From: SIG565 sp045540055 | Lineage (GTDB): Bacteria > Bacillota > Clostridia > Oscillospirales > Acutalibacteraceae | NCBI GenBank assembly: GCA_045540055.1 | Contig: JAZQGO010000014.1 | Coordinates: 4,426 to 68,425 of the forward strand | Direction: 5' to 3' | DNA length: 64,000 nucleotides | Part shown: positions 24,612 through 33,087 of the stretch, one piece after another | How the letters are laid out: every line of letters begins with the position of its first letter | Numbering within the stretch: the stretch's first letter is position 1 | Program-made: the position numbers and the translations under genes | The notes under the pieces: model-generated | Told to the model about the DNA's origin: nothing | The model's database searches: none | What the model saw: the letters and a program-made list of their open reading frames with translations, nothing else

Positions 24612-25363
24612 TGGTAGTTTTTGAAAAACCAAAGGCACTCGCCGATGTGTCTATGCACTATTGTCCCGGTTGTACACACGGTATAATTCACCGTCTTGTT
24701 GCCGAGGTTATTGATGAATTAGGTATAGAGGGTAAAACAATCGGTGTTGCACCTGTTGGTTGCTCTGTTATGGCTTATAACTACTTTAACTGTGATATGG
24801 TTGAGGCGGCTCACGGCCGTGCTCCTGCCGTTGCAACAGGTCTTAAACGTTCAGACCCCGAAAATCACATTGTATTCACATATCAGGGTGACGGTGACTT
24901 GGCTTCAATCGGTATGGCTGAAACAGTACACTCGGCTACTCGAAATGAAAATATTACAGTTATTTTTGTTAACAACGCAATTTATGGTATGACGGGCGGT
25001 CAGATGGCACCGACCTCTTTGCCGGGTCAGGTAACACAAACCTCACCTTATGGTCGTGACGTTAATCATTGCGGATTTCCTATCAAGGTTTGCGAAATGT
25101 TATCTGAGCTTGACGGTCCCGAGTATCTCGAGAGAGTTGCAGTAAATAACGTAAAGAACGTAAAAAATGCTAAAAAGGCAATAAAGAAAGCCTTTGAAAA
25201 TCAAATCAACAACAAGGGCTTTTCGCTTGTTGAGGTCGTTTCAAGCTGTCCTACCAACTGGGGTATGACACCTCAAAAGGCTCTAGAATGGGTCGAAGAA
25301 AATATGATTCCTTATTATCCGCTCGGTGTTTATAAAGACCGCAGTGCAGATATTAAGAAATAG
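24611..25363 (+). CDS. vorA: 2-oxoacid:ferredoxin oxidoreductase beta subunit (TPP-binding)
   Basis: 250-residue thiamine-diphosphate-binding subunit. It shows YCPGCTHG near 17 (a CxxC typical of the beta subunit's Fe-S region), and the TPP/Mg2+ motif GDGDLASIGMAE followed by NNAIYGMTGGQ near 120. It is translated from an ATG overlapping the vorB stop. Together with VorB it forms the catalytic core that interconverts branched 2-oxoacids with acyl-CoA and CO2 using ferredoxin. Confidence 0.92.
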   Translation: MVVFEKPKALADVSMHYCPGCTHGIIHRLVAEVIDELGIEGKTIGVAPVGCSVMAYNYFNCDMVEAAHGRAPAVATGLKRSDPENHIVFTYQGDGDLASIGMAETVHSATRNENITVIFVNNAIYGMTGGQMAPTSLPGQVTQTSPYGRDVNHCGFPIKVCEMLSELDGPEYLERVAVNNVKNVKNAKKAIKKAFENQINNKGFSLVEVVSSCPTNWGMTPQKALEWVEENMIPYYPLGVYKDRSADIKK

Positions 25364-25380
25364 TCGGGAGGGCAATAATC

Positions 25381-25917
25381 ATGAAAACTACACAAATACT
25401 TATTGCCGGTTTCGGCGGTCAAGGCGTTCTTTTTGCAGGTAAATTTTTAGCCTACAAAGGACTTATTGAAGATAAAAATGTAAGCTGGTTGCCGTCTTAC
25501 GGCCCCGAGATGCGTGGCGGTACAGCAAACTGCAGTATCATTATCAGTGATACTCCTGTTGGTTCGCCTATTGTATCAACACCCGACTGCTTAATTGCAA
25601 TGAATTTGCCGTCCTTACTTAAATACAAGGACAGCGTTGTATCAGGCGGTATCATTATTGTAGATTCAACATTAATTGATGAAAAAATCGAACGTGATGA
25701 TGTGTCCGTTTACTACGTTCCCGCAACCAAAATGGCGGCTGATGAAGGCTTCTCTACACTTGCAAATATGATTTTGATTGGTAAATTACTCGACGCTAGT
25801 GATGAATTATCTATTGATGGCACCGAGGCAGTTTTAGAGAAGGTTATACCGCCCCGCAAGGCCGATATGGCAGGCGTAAACCTTAAAGCCATTAAAATGG
25901 GCTATGATTTTAAATAA
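25381..25917 (+). CDS. vorC: 2-oxoacid:ferredoxin oxidoreductase gamma subunit
   Basis: 178-residue gamma subunit, with the opening ILIAGFGGQGVLFAGK and the SYGPEMRGGTANCSI block characteristic of this family; it contributes to CoA handling in the complex. RBS GGGAGG precedes the ATG. It completes the order delta-alpha-beta-gamma and is followed 18 bp later by ilvE. Confidence 0.92.
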   Translation: MKTTQILIAGFGGQGVLFAGKFLAYKGLIEDKNVSWLPSYGPEMRGGTANCSIIISDTPVGSPIVSTPDCLIAMNLPSLLKYKDSVVSGGIIIVDSTLIDEKIERDDVSVYYVPATKMAADEGFSTLANMILIGKLLDASDELSIDGTEAVLEKVIPPRKADMAGVNLKAIKMGYDFK

Positions 25918-25935
25918 TTTAAAGAAGGTATTGTA

Positions 25936-27000
25936 ATGTTAGATATTAAAGTTACAAAAACAATAAATCCGAAAGAAAAACCTGCAAAGGGTGCGTCTTT
26001 AGGCTTTGGTCATATCTTTACCGACCATATGTTTATTATGAACTATACCGAGGGTAAGGGGTGGCACGATGCTCGAATCGAGCCCTACCACAATATTGAG
26101 CTTTCTCCTGCGGCTATGGTTTTCCACTATGGTCAGGAAATGTTTGAGGGTCTAAAGGCTTATAAAAACGGCGACAAGGCATATTTATTCAGACCTGATA
26201 TGAACGCTAAGCGTGCTAATGCTTCTAATGAGCGTCTTTGCATTCCTCAAATTCCGGAGGAAGACTTTGTTCAGGCTGTAGCTGAGCTTGTAAAGATTGA
26301 TAAAGATTGGATTCCTACCGATGACGGCACCTCTCTTTACATTCGTCCCTTTGTTATTGCAACAGATGATTTTCTCGGTGTTGCTCCGTCGAAAACATAT
26401 ATGTTCATCGTAATTCTGTCCCCAAGTGGTGCATACTACGAAAGTGGTTTGGCACCTGTTGGTATTTGGATAGAGGATGAGTTTGTACGCGCCGTTAAGG
26501 GTGGTATGGGCTTTGCAAAGACGGGTGGTAACTATGCCGCAAGTCTTATTGCACAGGTTAAGGCCCACGATGGTGGTTATTCGCAGGTGCTTTGGCTTGA
26601 TGGTGTTGAGCGAAAGTACATTGAAGAAGTAGGCGCTATGAATATTTTCTTCAAGATAAACGGTAAAATCGTTACACCAATGCTCAATGGTAGTATTTTG
26701 CCCGGTATCACACGCAACTCGGTTATTCAGGTTTGCAAGTCATGGGGCTACGAGGTTGAGGAGAGAAAAATCAGCGTTGACGAATTGGTTGCTGCTGCTA
26801 AATCGGGCGAGCTCGAAGAGGTATTCGGCACAGGCACGGCTGCAGTAATTTCTCCTGTTGGCAAGCTTCGTTATGTTGATGACGTTATGGAAATCGGCGG
26901 CGGTAAAATCGGCGAGCTGACTCAAAAACTATATGATACCATTACCGGCATTCAGTGGGGTAAAACCGAAGACCCGTTTGGTTGGAGAATTGAACTCTAA
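25936..27000 (+). CDS. ilvE: Branched-chain amino-acid aminotransferase
   Basis: Class IV PLP aminotransferase, 354 residues, of the long BCAT form. The segment FAKTGGNYAASL near 193 is expected to hold the PLP lysine region; YGQEMFEGLKAYK near 68 and FGTGTAAVISPVG near 298 are the substrate and PLP phosphate motifs. It would convert 2-oxoisovalerate, 2-oxoisocaproate and 3-methyl-2-oxovalerate to Val, Leu and Ile. Its place directly after vorDBAC lets products of reductive carboxylation be aminated at once. It is presumably on the Val T-box transcript; no hairpin separates it. Confidence 0.95.
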   Translation: MLDIKVTKTINPKEKPAKGASLGFGHIFTDHMFIMNYTEGKGWHDARIEPYHNIELSPAAMVFHYGQEMFEGLKAYKNGDKAYLFRPDMNAKRANASNERLCIPQIPEEDFVQAVAELVKIDKDWIPTDDGTSLYIRPFVIATDDFLGVAPSKTYMFIVILSPSGAYYESGLAPVGIWIEDEFVRAVKGGMGFAKTGGNYAASLIAQVKAHDGGYSQVLWLDGVERKYIEEVGAMNIFFKINGKIVTPMLNGSILPGITRNSVIQVCKSWGYEVEERKISVDELVAAAKSGELEEVFGTGTAAVISPVGKLRYVDDVMEIGGGKIGELTQKLYDTITGIQWGKTEDPFGWRIEL

Positions 27001-27018
27001 TTTTTGGAGGTTGAATTT

Positions 27019-28305
27019 ATGAGCAATTACAATATTGAAACAAAATGTGTTCAGGGCGGTTATACACCAGGCAACGGTGAGCCAAGACAGATTCCGATTA
27101 TCCAGAGCACAACCTTTAAATATGCTACAAGTGAAGATATGGGTAAATTATTTGACCTTGAGGCAAGCGGTTATTTTTACACACGTCTTCAAAATCCTAC
27201 AAACGACAGTGTTGCAGCTAAAATCTGTGATATGGAGGGTGGCACTGCCGCGATGCTCACTTCATCAGGTCAGGCCGCCAACTTCTACAGTATCTTTAAT
27301 ATTGCAAATTGCGGTGACCATATCGTTTCTTCATCTGCAATATACGGCGGTACATATAATTTGTTTGCCGTAACAATGAAGAAAATGGGCATCGAATTTA
27401 CATTCCTTTCACCCGATTGTACTATCGAAGAATTAGAAGCAGCTTTCAAACCTAACACCAAGGCTGTGTTTGGCGAAACTATTGCCAACCCGGCTGTAAG
27501 TGTTCTTGATATAGAAAAGTTCGCTTCTGCGGCGCACAAACACGGTGTTCCGCTTATAATTGATAACACCTTTGCAACACCTGTTAACTGTCGTCCTTTT
27601 GAATGGGGTGCTGACATTGTTACACATTCTACCACAAAGTATATGGATGGTCATGGAGCCGGTGTTGGCGGTTGTATTGTTGATTCGGGTAAGTTTGATT
27701 GGACTAAGTATGCTGACAAATATCCCGGTCTTTGCACACCCGATGACAGCTATCATGGTGTTACCTATACCGAAAGATTCGGTCTTGAGGGTGCATTTAT
27801 TACCAAGGCAACCGCACAGTTAATGCGTGACTTCGGCTCAATTCAGTCTCCGCAAAATGCTTTCCTACTCAACCTTGGTCTTGAAAGCTTACACCTTAGA
27901 ATAAAAAAGCATTGTGAAAACGGTCTTGCTGTTGCTAAATATCTTTCTAATAATGAAAAGGTTGCCTGGGTTTCTTATCCTGATTTAGAAGGGGATAAGT
28001 ACTACGATTTGGCAAAGAAATATTTGCCGAATGGCTCTTGTGGTGTTGTAAGCTTTGGCGTTAAGGGTGGCAGAGCTGCCGCTGAAAAGCTTATGAAAAA
28101 TTTAAAAATTGCCGCCATTGAGACCCATGTTGCCGATGCAAGAACCTGTTGCTTGCATCCTGCGAGTGCAACTCACCGTCAGATGAATGACGAGGAGTTA
28201 ATTAAAGCTGGTGTACCTGGTGATTTAATCCGTTATTCCTGCGGTATTGAGAACGCCGAGGATTTAATTGCTGATTTACAGCAAGCATTTGATAAAATTG
28301 ACTAA
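27019..28305 (+). CDS. metY: O-acetylhomoserine sulfhydrylase (MetY-type)
   Basis: Cys/Met-metabolism PLP enzyme, 428 residues, making homocysteine from O-acetylhomoserine and sulfide. It has the family's opening (ETKCVQGGYTPGNG), the SGQAANFYS region, the PLP lysine in HSTTKYMDGHG near 207, and an insert YPGLCTPDDSYHG typical of MetY rather than MetB. The ATG at 27019 follows GGAGG; an earlier in-frame TTG overlaps that RBS and is rejected. It lies 18 bp after ilvE without a promoter, hence in the branched-chain operon. Confidence 0.92.
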   Translation: MSNYNIETKCVQGGYTPGNGEPRQIPIIQSTTFKYATSEDMGKLFDLEASGYFYTRLQNPTNDSVAAKICDMEGGTAAMLTSSGQAANFYSIFNIANCGDHIVSSSAIYGGTYNLFAVTMKKMGIEFTFLSPDCTIEELEAAFKPNTKAVFGETIANPAVSVLDIEKFASAAHKHGVPLIIDNTFATPVNCRPFEWGADIVTHSTTKYMDGHGAGVGGCIVDSGKFDWTKYADKYPGLCTPDDSYHGVTYTERFGLEGAFITKATAQLMRDFGSIQSPQNAFLLNLGLESLHLRIKKHCENGLAVAKYLSNNEKVAWVSYPDLEGDKYYDLAKKYLPNGSCGVVSFGVKGGRAAAEKLMKNLKIAAIETHVADARTCCLHPASATHRQMNDEELIKAGVPGDLIRYSCGIENAEDLIADLQQAFDKID

Positions 28306-28319
28306 TTTGGAGTATTATT

Positions 28320-29249
28320 ATGCCTATTAAAATACCAAACGACCTTCCTGCTACCGAGGTATTACGTAACGAAAATATATTTGTTATGACCGAAACCAGA
28401 GCAATCGCGCAGGATATTCGACCGCTTAAAATTTTAATACTTAATTTAATGCCCACAAAGATTGACACCGAGACACAATTATCGCGTCTTCTCGGTAATA
28501 CTCCCTTACAGGTCGAGATTGATTTGATGAACACTTCATCTCACGCCTCAAAAAACACCTCTCAGGAGCATTTACTGGCGTTTTATAAGCAATTTAATGA
28601 TATAAAACACAATTATTATGATGGTATGATTATTACCGGTGCGCCTGTAGAGCTTATGGAGTTTGAAGAGGTTGATTATTGGGAAGAGCTTTGTCGTATT
28701 TTTGAATGGACGAAAAAGCATGTTCACAGTACCTTCCACATCTGTTGGGGTGCTCAAGCGGCACTTTATTATCATTTTGGTATCAAAAAGCAAAAGCTTG
28801 ACAAAAAAATGTTTGGCATTTTTCCGCATAAGGTTGACCACAAAAGCTCAATATTATTTCGTGGTTTTGATGATATCTTTATGGTGCCCCATTCACGCCA
28901 TACAACAATAAATAGGGAAGACATTGAGGCCGTAAAAGAGCTTAAAATTTTGGCTTCCTCTAATGATGCGGGAGTTTATGCCGTATCGACCGATGAAGGC
29001 AGACAGATTTTTATAACAGGTCATTCAGAGTATGATGCCAACACCTTGAATAAGGAGTATTTAAGGGATAAAAATGCGGGATTACCTATAGAAGTTCCGA
29101 AAAATTATTTCCCGAACGACGACGATACTTTGCCGCCGCTTGTCACTTGGCGTTCACACGCTAACTTACTCTATTCAAACTGGTTGAACTATTTTGTATA
29201 TCAGACCACGCCGTATGATATCGCAAATATTGATAATACAACAAAATAA
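28320..29249 (+). CDS. metA: Homoserine O-acetyltransferase (MetA family)
   Basis: 309-residue MetA-family acyltransferase that activates homoserine for methionine synthesis. The catalytic cysteine lies in FHICWGAQAALYYH near 142; the HSRHT and HSEYD histidine segments follow. Many MetA proteins of Clostridia use acetyl-CoA, and pairing with MetY (an acetylhomoserine enzyme) supports that here. It begins 14 bp after metY and ends the operon at the hairpin at 29265. Confidence 0.94.
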   Translation: MPIKIPNDLPATEVLRNENIFVMTETRAIAQDIRPLKILILNLMPTKIDTETQLSRLLGNTPLQVEIDLMNTSSHASKNTSQEHLLAFYKQFNDIKHNYYDGMIITGAPVELMEFEEVDYWEELCRIFEWTKKHVHSTFHICWGAQAALYYHFGIKKQKLDKKMFGIFPHKVDHKSSILFRGFDDIFMVPHSRHTTINREDIEAVKELKILASSNDAGVYAVSTDEGRQIFITGHSEYDANTLNKEYLRDKNAGLPIEVPKNYFPNDDDTLPPLVTWRSHANLLYSNWLNYFVYQTTPYDIANIDNTTK

Positions 29250-29264
29250 TAGCATAAAAAAATA

Positions 29265-29315
29265 CCTTCGCTCATATCCTTTAACAAGTGGAAATTTATG
29301 AGCGGAGGATTTTTT
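29265..29315 (+). terminator. Terminator-like hairpin overlapping the spoIVA RBS
   Basis: CCTTCGCTCATA (29265-29276) pairs with TATGAGCGGAGG (29297-29308) with one mismatch, followed by ATTTTTT and then the spoIVA ATG. The 3' arm contains GGAGG, the only ribosome-binding site of spoIVA. It may end the branched-chain/methionine operon while masking spoIVA translation on read-through RNA. Confidence 0.65.
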
Positions 29316-30797
29316 ATGAAAACACAAACTAATATTTATAAGGATATAGCCGAGCGTACCAACGGAAATATTTATATAGGGGTTGTCGGTCCGGTAAGAA
29401 GTGGTAAATCTACCTTTATTAAACAGTTTATGGACAAATTGGTCATACCGAATATTGACGGTCAATTTGAAAGAGAAAGAGCTAATGATGAATTGCCGCA
29501 ATCTTCCGCAGGTAGAACAATAATGACTACCGAACCAAAATTTGTGCCTGAAAATGCCGTTAATATTAAGGTTGATGATACCGCAGGCTTTAATGTGAGA
29601 TTGATCGATTGTGTTGGCTATATTGTGCCAAGCTCACTTGGCTACATAGAGGAAGATCAGCCGCGAATGGTCATGACACCATGGTATGAGAATGCAATAC
29701 CGTTTAATATGGCGGCCGAAATCGGCACCAAAAAGGTCATAAACGAGCACTCAACAATAGGCCTTGTTATCACTACCGATGGCTCAATCAGCGATATTCC
29801 GCGTGAAGAATATGCCGAGGCTGAGCAGAGAGTTATTAGTGAGTTAAAGGAAATTAACAAACCATTTGTTGTACTGTTAAATTGCTTAAACCCCGATAGC
29901 GAGCAATCGCAAAATTTAGCCGCAGAGCTGTCTGACAGCTACGGTGTACCTGTGATGGCGGTTAGCTGTTTAGACCTGTCTGAAAGCGATATTAAGCAGA
30001 TTTTGGCGCAGATTTTATATGAGTTTCCTATAAAAGAAATCAAGGTTGATTTCCCGATGTGGATAAACTCCTTACCGCTACATCATTGGTTGCGCTCAGA
30101 GATTGTCGATAGCGTTAAGAATTCTTGTAACGGGCTTAGCAGAATTCGAGATGTTGATATGTTTAAAAATTCGGTAATGGAAAATGAGTATATTAGTGAC
30201 GCTGACACCGACAGTATAAAACTCGGTATGGGCTCCGCAAAGGTAAAAATTTCGGTTGCCAAAGAACTATATTATAAAATTTTAACCGAAATGTCTGAAA
30301 TCAATATAAACGATGATGAAGATTTGCTTCGTAATTTAATTGAATTAGCCGCAATTAAAAAGCAATTTATGCGGTTTAAAAACGCTCTTGACGAGGTTGA
30401 GTCGACGGGCTACGGAATTGTAATGCCGCAAATCGAGGAATTGTCCCTGCAAGAACCCGAAATTATGCGTCAAGGCGGCCGTTACGGTGTCAGACTCAGA
30501 GCATCGGCACCGTCAATTCATATGATGAAGGCCGATATTACGACCGAGGTAAGCCCGATTGTTGGCAGTGAAAAGCAGAGCGAAGACCTAATTATGTACT
30601 TGCTTAGCGAGTTTGAGGAGGATCCTGTAAAAATTTGGGATTCGAATATATTCGGCAAATCATTGCATGAGCTTGTAAATGAAGGTTTACACGCAAAATT
30701 AGCACATATGCCGTCTGATGCGAGAATGCGACTTCAAGAAACGCTTGAGCGTGTTATAAATGAAGGTTGTAACGGGTTAGTATGTATTATATTATAA
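29316..30797 (+). CDS. spoIVA: Stage IV sporulation protein A
   Basis: Coat-basement ATPase that polymerises on the forespore surface. 493 residues, matching the usual length of about 492. The N-terminal Walker A motif is GPVRSGKSTF (about 24-33); MTTEPKFVPENA and VGYIVPSSLGY are typical SpoIVA blocks, and the C-terminus ends in a short hydrophobic GLVCIIL. The ATG at 29316 is placed by GGAGG seven bases upstream. The expected SigE-dependent promoter was not confidently located. A terminator shared with the opposing recombinase gene follows. Confidence 0.96.
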   Translation: MKTQTNIYKDIAERTNGNIYIGVVGPVRSGKSTFIKQFMDKLVIPNIDGQFERERANDELPQSSAGRTIMTTEPKFVPENAVNIKVDDTAGFNVRLIDCVGYIVPSSLGYIEEDQPRMVMTPWYENAIPFNMAAEIGTKKVINEHSTIGLVITTDGSISDIPREEYAEAEQRVISELKEINKPFVVLLNCLNPDSEQSQNLAAELSDSYGVPVMAVSCLDLSESDIKQILAQILYEFPIKEIKVDFPMWINSLPLHHWLRSEIVDSVKNSCNGLSRIRDVDMFKNSVMENEYISDADTDSIKLGMGSAKVKISVAKELYYKILTEMSEININDDEDLLRNLIELAAIKKQFMRFKNALDEVESTGYGIVMPQIEELSLQEPEIMRQGGRYGVRLRASAPSIHMMKADITTEVSPIVGSEKQSEDLIMYLLSEFEEDPVKIWDSNIFGKSLHELVNEGLHAKLAHMPSDARMRLQETLERVINEGCNGLVCIIL

Positions 30798-30802
30798 AAG
30801 TT

Positions 30803-30828
30803 AAAGACACCTATTAGGTGTCTTTTTT
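30803..30828. terminator. Terminator between spoIVA and the recombinase gene
   Basis: AAAGACACCT and AGGTGTCTTT form a 10-bp stem followed by Ts on the plus strand. The minus-strand gene's last codons and stop lie inside the same hairpin. Confidence 0.75.
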
Positions 30829-31809
30829 GCTATTCATTTTAACATTTGATAGGGGATTGGCATTGATTGCACTCTCAATTTGCTTGTTTGCAACATGTGT
30901 GTAAATCTGTGTGGTGCCTAAATTTGAGTGTCCGAGAATTTCTTTTAAAACACGAACATCAACATTGCCTTCCTGATACATAAGAGTGGCGGCGGTATGA
31001 CGTAATTTATGTGTTGAAAGACCTTGATCGCCAAGACCAGCTTTTTCAATATAGGTCTTAACAATGTGTTGAACGGTCTTATTGCTGATGCGTCGCTTAT
31101 TACGGCTTATAAACAGAGCGTTTTTATAGTTAGCAGGTACGCCTTCGTTTGGTCGAACAGGCAGATATGCGTTAATGGCGTCAATACAGGCTTGATTGAG
31201 GTAAACTAAACGTTGTTTATTACCTTTACCGGTGATAACAAGACTTCCGTCTGACTTAATATCGCTTAAATTCAGCGAAACAAGCTCTGATAAACGCATC
31301 CCACAGTTTAAAAACAGGGTTAAAATACAGTAATCTCTCTCGGCATTATTACCTGTTACTGAATTTAGTAGTTTTAGGGAATCGTCTAATGAAAGGTGTT
31401 TTGGTAATGATTGCTTGATTTTCGGCGATTCCAACAATTCGGCAGGGTTAACCTCTAATAAATGTTCCTGTACAGTAAGGTATCTAAAGAAAATACGCAG
31501 CGTTGAAGCCTTACGGGCACGTGTAGCAGCGTTGTTGCCACGTTCATTTTTACAGAACACCAGAAACGAATATAAATCGGTTAATGTAATAGTTTTTATT
31601 AAATCTATGTCAACAGACGAAATATTAATTTGATCAAACTCGATTACAGACGATACAAGACCTCGCGATGATATAATGTATCGAAAGAAGGTCTGCAAAT
31701 CAAAATAATATTCGTCAATAGATTTAGAGGATTTACCTTTAATAGTTTCATTGTAAGCTAAGAAGTTACGAACTATTAAAGGAGCCGATAATAAAATTTC
31801 GTGTTTCAA
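30814..31809 (-). CDS. XerC/XerD-like tyrosine recombinase
   Basis: 331-residue site-specific recombinase. An N-terminal SAM-like core-binding domain (about 5-110) is followed by the catalytic domain with the tyrosine-recombinase residues: Arg in CGMRLSEL, Lys in TGKGNKQR, HKLRH, the LGHSNLGTTQ histidine and Tyr in IYTHV. The start is a TTG at 31809 with GGAG upstream. Length and motifs suit a chromosomal Xer protein, but a mobile-element integrase cannot be excluded. It stands alone, with its own promoter, opposite spoIVA. Confidence 0.88.
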   Translation of the reverse strand: MKHEILLSAPLIVRNFLAYNETIKGKSSKSIDEYYFDLQTFFRYIISSRGLVSSVIEFDQINISSVDIDLIKTITLTDLYSFLVFCKNERGNNAATRARKASTLRIFFRYLTVQEHLLEVNPAELLESPKIKQSLPKHLSLDDSLKLLNSVTGNNAERDYCILTLFLNCGMRLSELVSLNLSDIKSDGSLVITGKGNKQRLVYLNQACIDAINAYLPVRPNEGVPANYKNALFISRNKRRISNKTVQHIVKTYIEKAGLGDQGLSTHKLRHTAATLMYQEGNVDVRVLKEILGHSNLGTTQIYTHVANKQIESAINANPLSNVKMNSKKDT

Positions 31810-31841
31810 ATTAACAACTCCAAAACAATAACTACAATATA

Positions 31842-31870
31842 ATTATAAATAAAGTTATTTTATTAGTCAA
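31842..31870 (-). promoter_or_regulatory. Promoter of the recombinase gene
   Basis: Minus-strand TTGACT (31865-31870) and TATAAT (31842-31847) with 17 bp spacing. Confidence 0.75.
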
Positions 31871-31877
31871 ATAAAAA

Positions 31878-31965
31878 ATGAACAAGAAGCAGAAGACCGG
31901 CGAAAGTGGTATGAGAGTAGTATTAACGCAAAATAGGTCTATTTAGCCACTTTGAGCTCTGCCCC
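31878..31965. other. Unassigned intergenic segment with nested inverted repeats
   Basis: GCAGA pairs with TCTGC, and inside them AAAGTGG pairs with CCACTTT and AATAG with CTATT, giving a nested fold on either strand. It lies between the recombinase promoter and a long palindrome. No ORF or known RNA class was recognised. Confidence 0.35.
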
Positions 31966-32001
31966 CCCAATTATACAAAATATTCATTTTGTATAATTGG
32001 G
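31966..32001. repeat. 36-bp perfect palindrome
   Basis: Sixteen base pairs (CCCAATTATACAAAAT against its exact reverse complement) around ATTC. It could be a bidirectional terminator, a protein-binding site, or the remnant of a mobile-element end. It is preceded by a run of seven Cs. Confidence 0.7.
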
Positions 32002-32050
32002 AATTAAATTTTTCAAGTTAAATAATATTGTAAAATATGTTCTCTTCCCT

Positions 32051-32092
32051 AAAAAACGCAATGGTAATTATAAAAAATACCACTGCGTTTTA
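32051..32092 (-). terminator. Terminator of the BMP-type ABC operon
   Basis: AAACGCAATGGTA and TACCACTGCGTTT pair at 12 of 13 positions. Read on the minus strand the hairpin is followed by TTTTTT, directly after the last permease gene. Confidence 0.85.
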
Positions 32093-32100
32093 TAGTTTAA

Positions 32101-33087
32101 TTATCTTTCCTCACGGAAATATGTCGTACCAAGACTCTCAGGTGGCTGACTTTCACGCTTTTTGCGCATACTTGATATTGCAAGTACAACTATTGTAACA
32201 ACATACGGCAACAATTCAAGTAATTGCTGGGTTTTGGGTGCTAAATTCGGTATTGAAAACGGTATTACATAAAGTGCACCAAATAATACCGAACCTAAAA
32301 TACCAAGTAATGGGCGCCAAACTGCGAAAATAACCAATGCAACCGATAGCCAACCAAACTGCTCAACAGCGCTCTTATTCCAACCGCCTGATAAATACTG
32401 CATTACAAGATGTAAACCTCCAAGTCCTGAAATAACACCGCCAAGACAGGTAGCGACATACTTATAACGGTTAACGTTAATACCCGCTGCATCTGCTGTA
32501 GCGGGGTTTTCCCCTACTGCGCGAAGATTAAGACCAATTCTTGTTCGTTTTATAACATAGGCTGTAATAATAGCGATTATAATGGCAAGATATGTCATAA
32601 ATCCTGACGATAGAAACGCCTTACCGATAAATCCAAGGTTTTCGGCAAACGGTAGCTTTGTTTGATAAGCGGTTGCTATCTCCGGGAACGCTGAAACACC
32701 CGTATTACCTTCTGCCAAACTGTTAATAATGCCACCAAGGAAATTGGCAAGACCAACACCGAATGTGGTCAGCGCGAGGCCCGTAACGTTTTGATTAGCA
32801 CGTAGAGTAATAGTCAAAAAGCTGTAAATCAATGTAGTTAACAGAGAGCCAACTATTGTCGCAAATAAAGTAATAATAATAGAAATCAAGGGATTAAATG
32901 TACCAGCATAAGTTGTATAGTAGTATGCACCAATAACACCGCATACACCGCCTAACGACATAATACCGGGTGTGCCAAGATTAAGGTTACCTGATTTTTC
33001 GGTAATAATCTCACCCGTTGAACCAAAAAGAAGTGTTGAACTGTAACCAAGAGTCTGGGTAATCAGATTTGAAACAATAGCTAACAT
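32101..33087 (-). CDS. BMP-type (nucleoside) ABC transporter permease 2
   Basis: 328-residue membrane protein with eight to nine hydrophobic helices and the BPD_transp_2 signature: EKSGNLNLGTPGIMSLGG near the N-terminus and GENPATADAAGINV about two thirds along, as in NupQ/YufQ. It pairs with the other permease and the double ATPase to form an importer for nucleosides or related compounds. It overlaps the upstream permease stop by one base. Solute identity is inferred from the adjacent lipoprotein family and xpt. Confidence 0.9.
   Translation of the reverse strand: MLAIVSNLITQTLGYSSTLLFGSTGEIITEKSGNLNLGTPGIMSLGGVCGVIGAYYYTTYAGTFNPLISIIITLFATIVGSLLTTLIYSFLTITLRANQNVTGLALTTFGVGLANFLGGIINSLAEGNTGVSAFPEIATAYQTKLPFAENLGFIGKAFLSSGFMTYLAIIIAIITAYVIKRTRIGLNLRAVGENPATADAAGINVNRYKYVATCLGGVISGLGGLHLVMQYLSGGWNKSAVEQFGWLSVALVIFAVWRPLLGILGSVLFGALYVIPFSIPNLAPKTQQLLELLPYVVTIVVLAISSMRKKRESQPPESLGTTYFREER

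Noticed and set aside
30814..32100. Integrated mobile element around the tyrosine recombinase
   Set aside because: No transposase, relaxase, phage gene or attachment-site repeat pair is visible; the gene looks like a solitary Xer protein, so only the odd repeats were kept as a finding.
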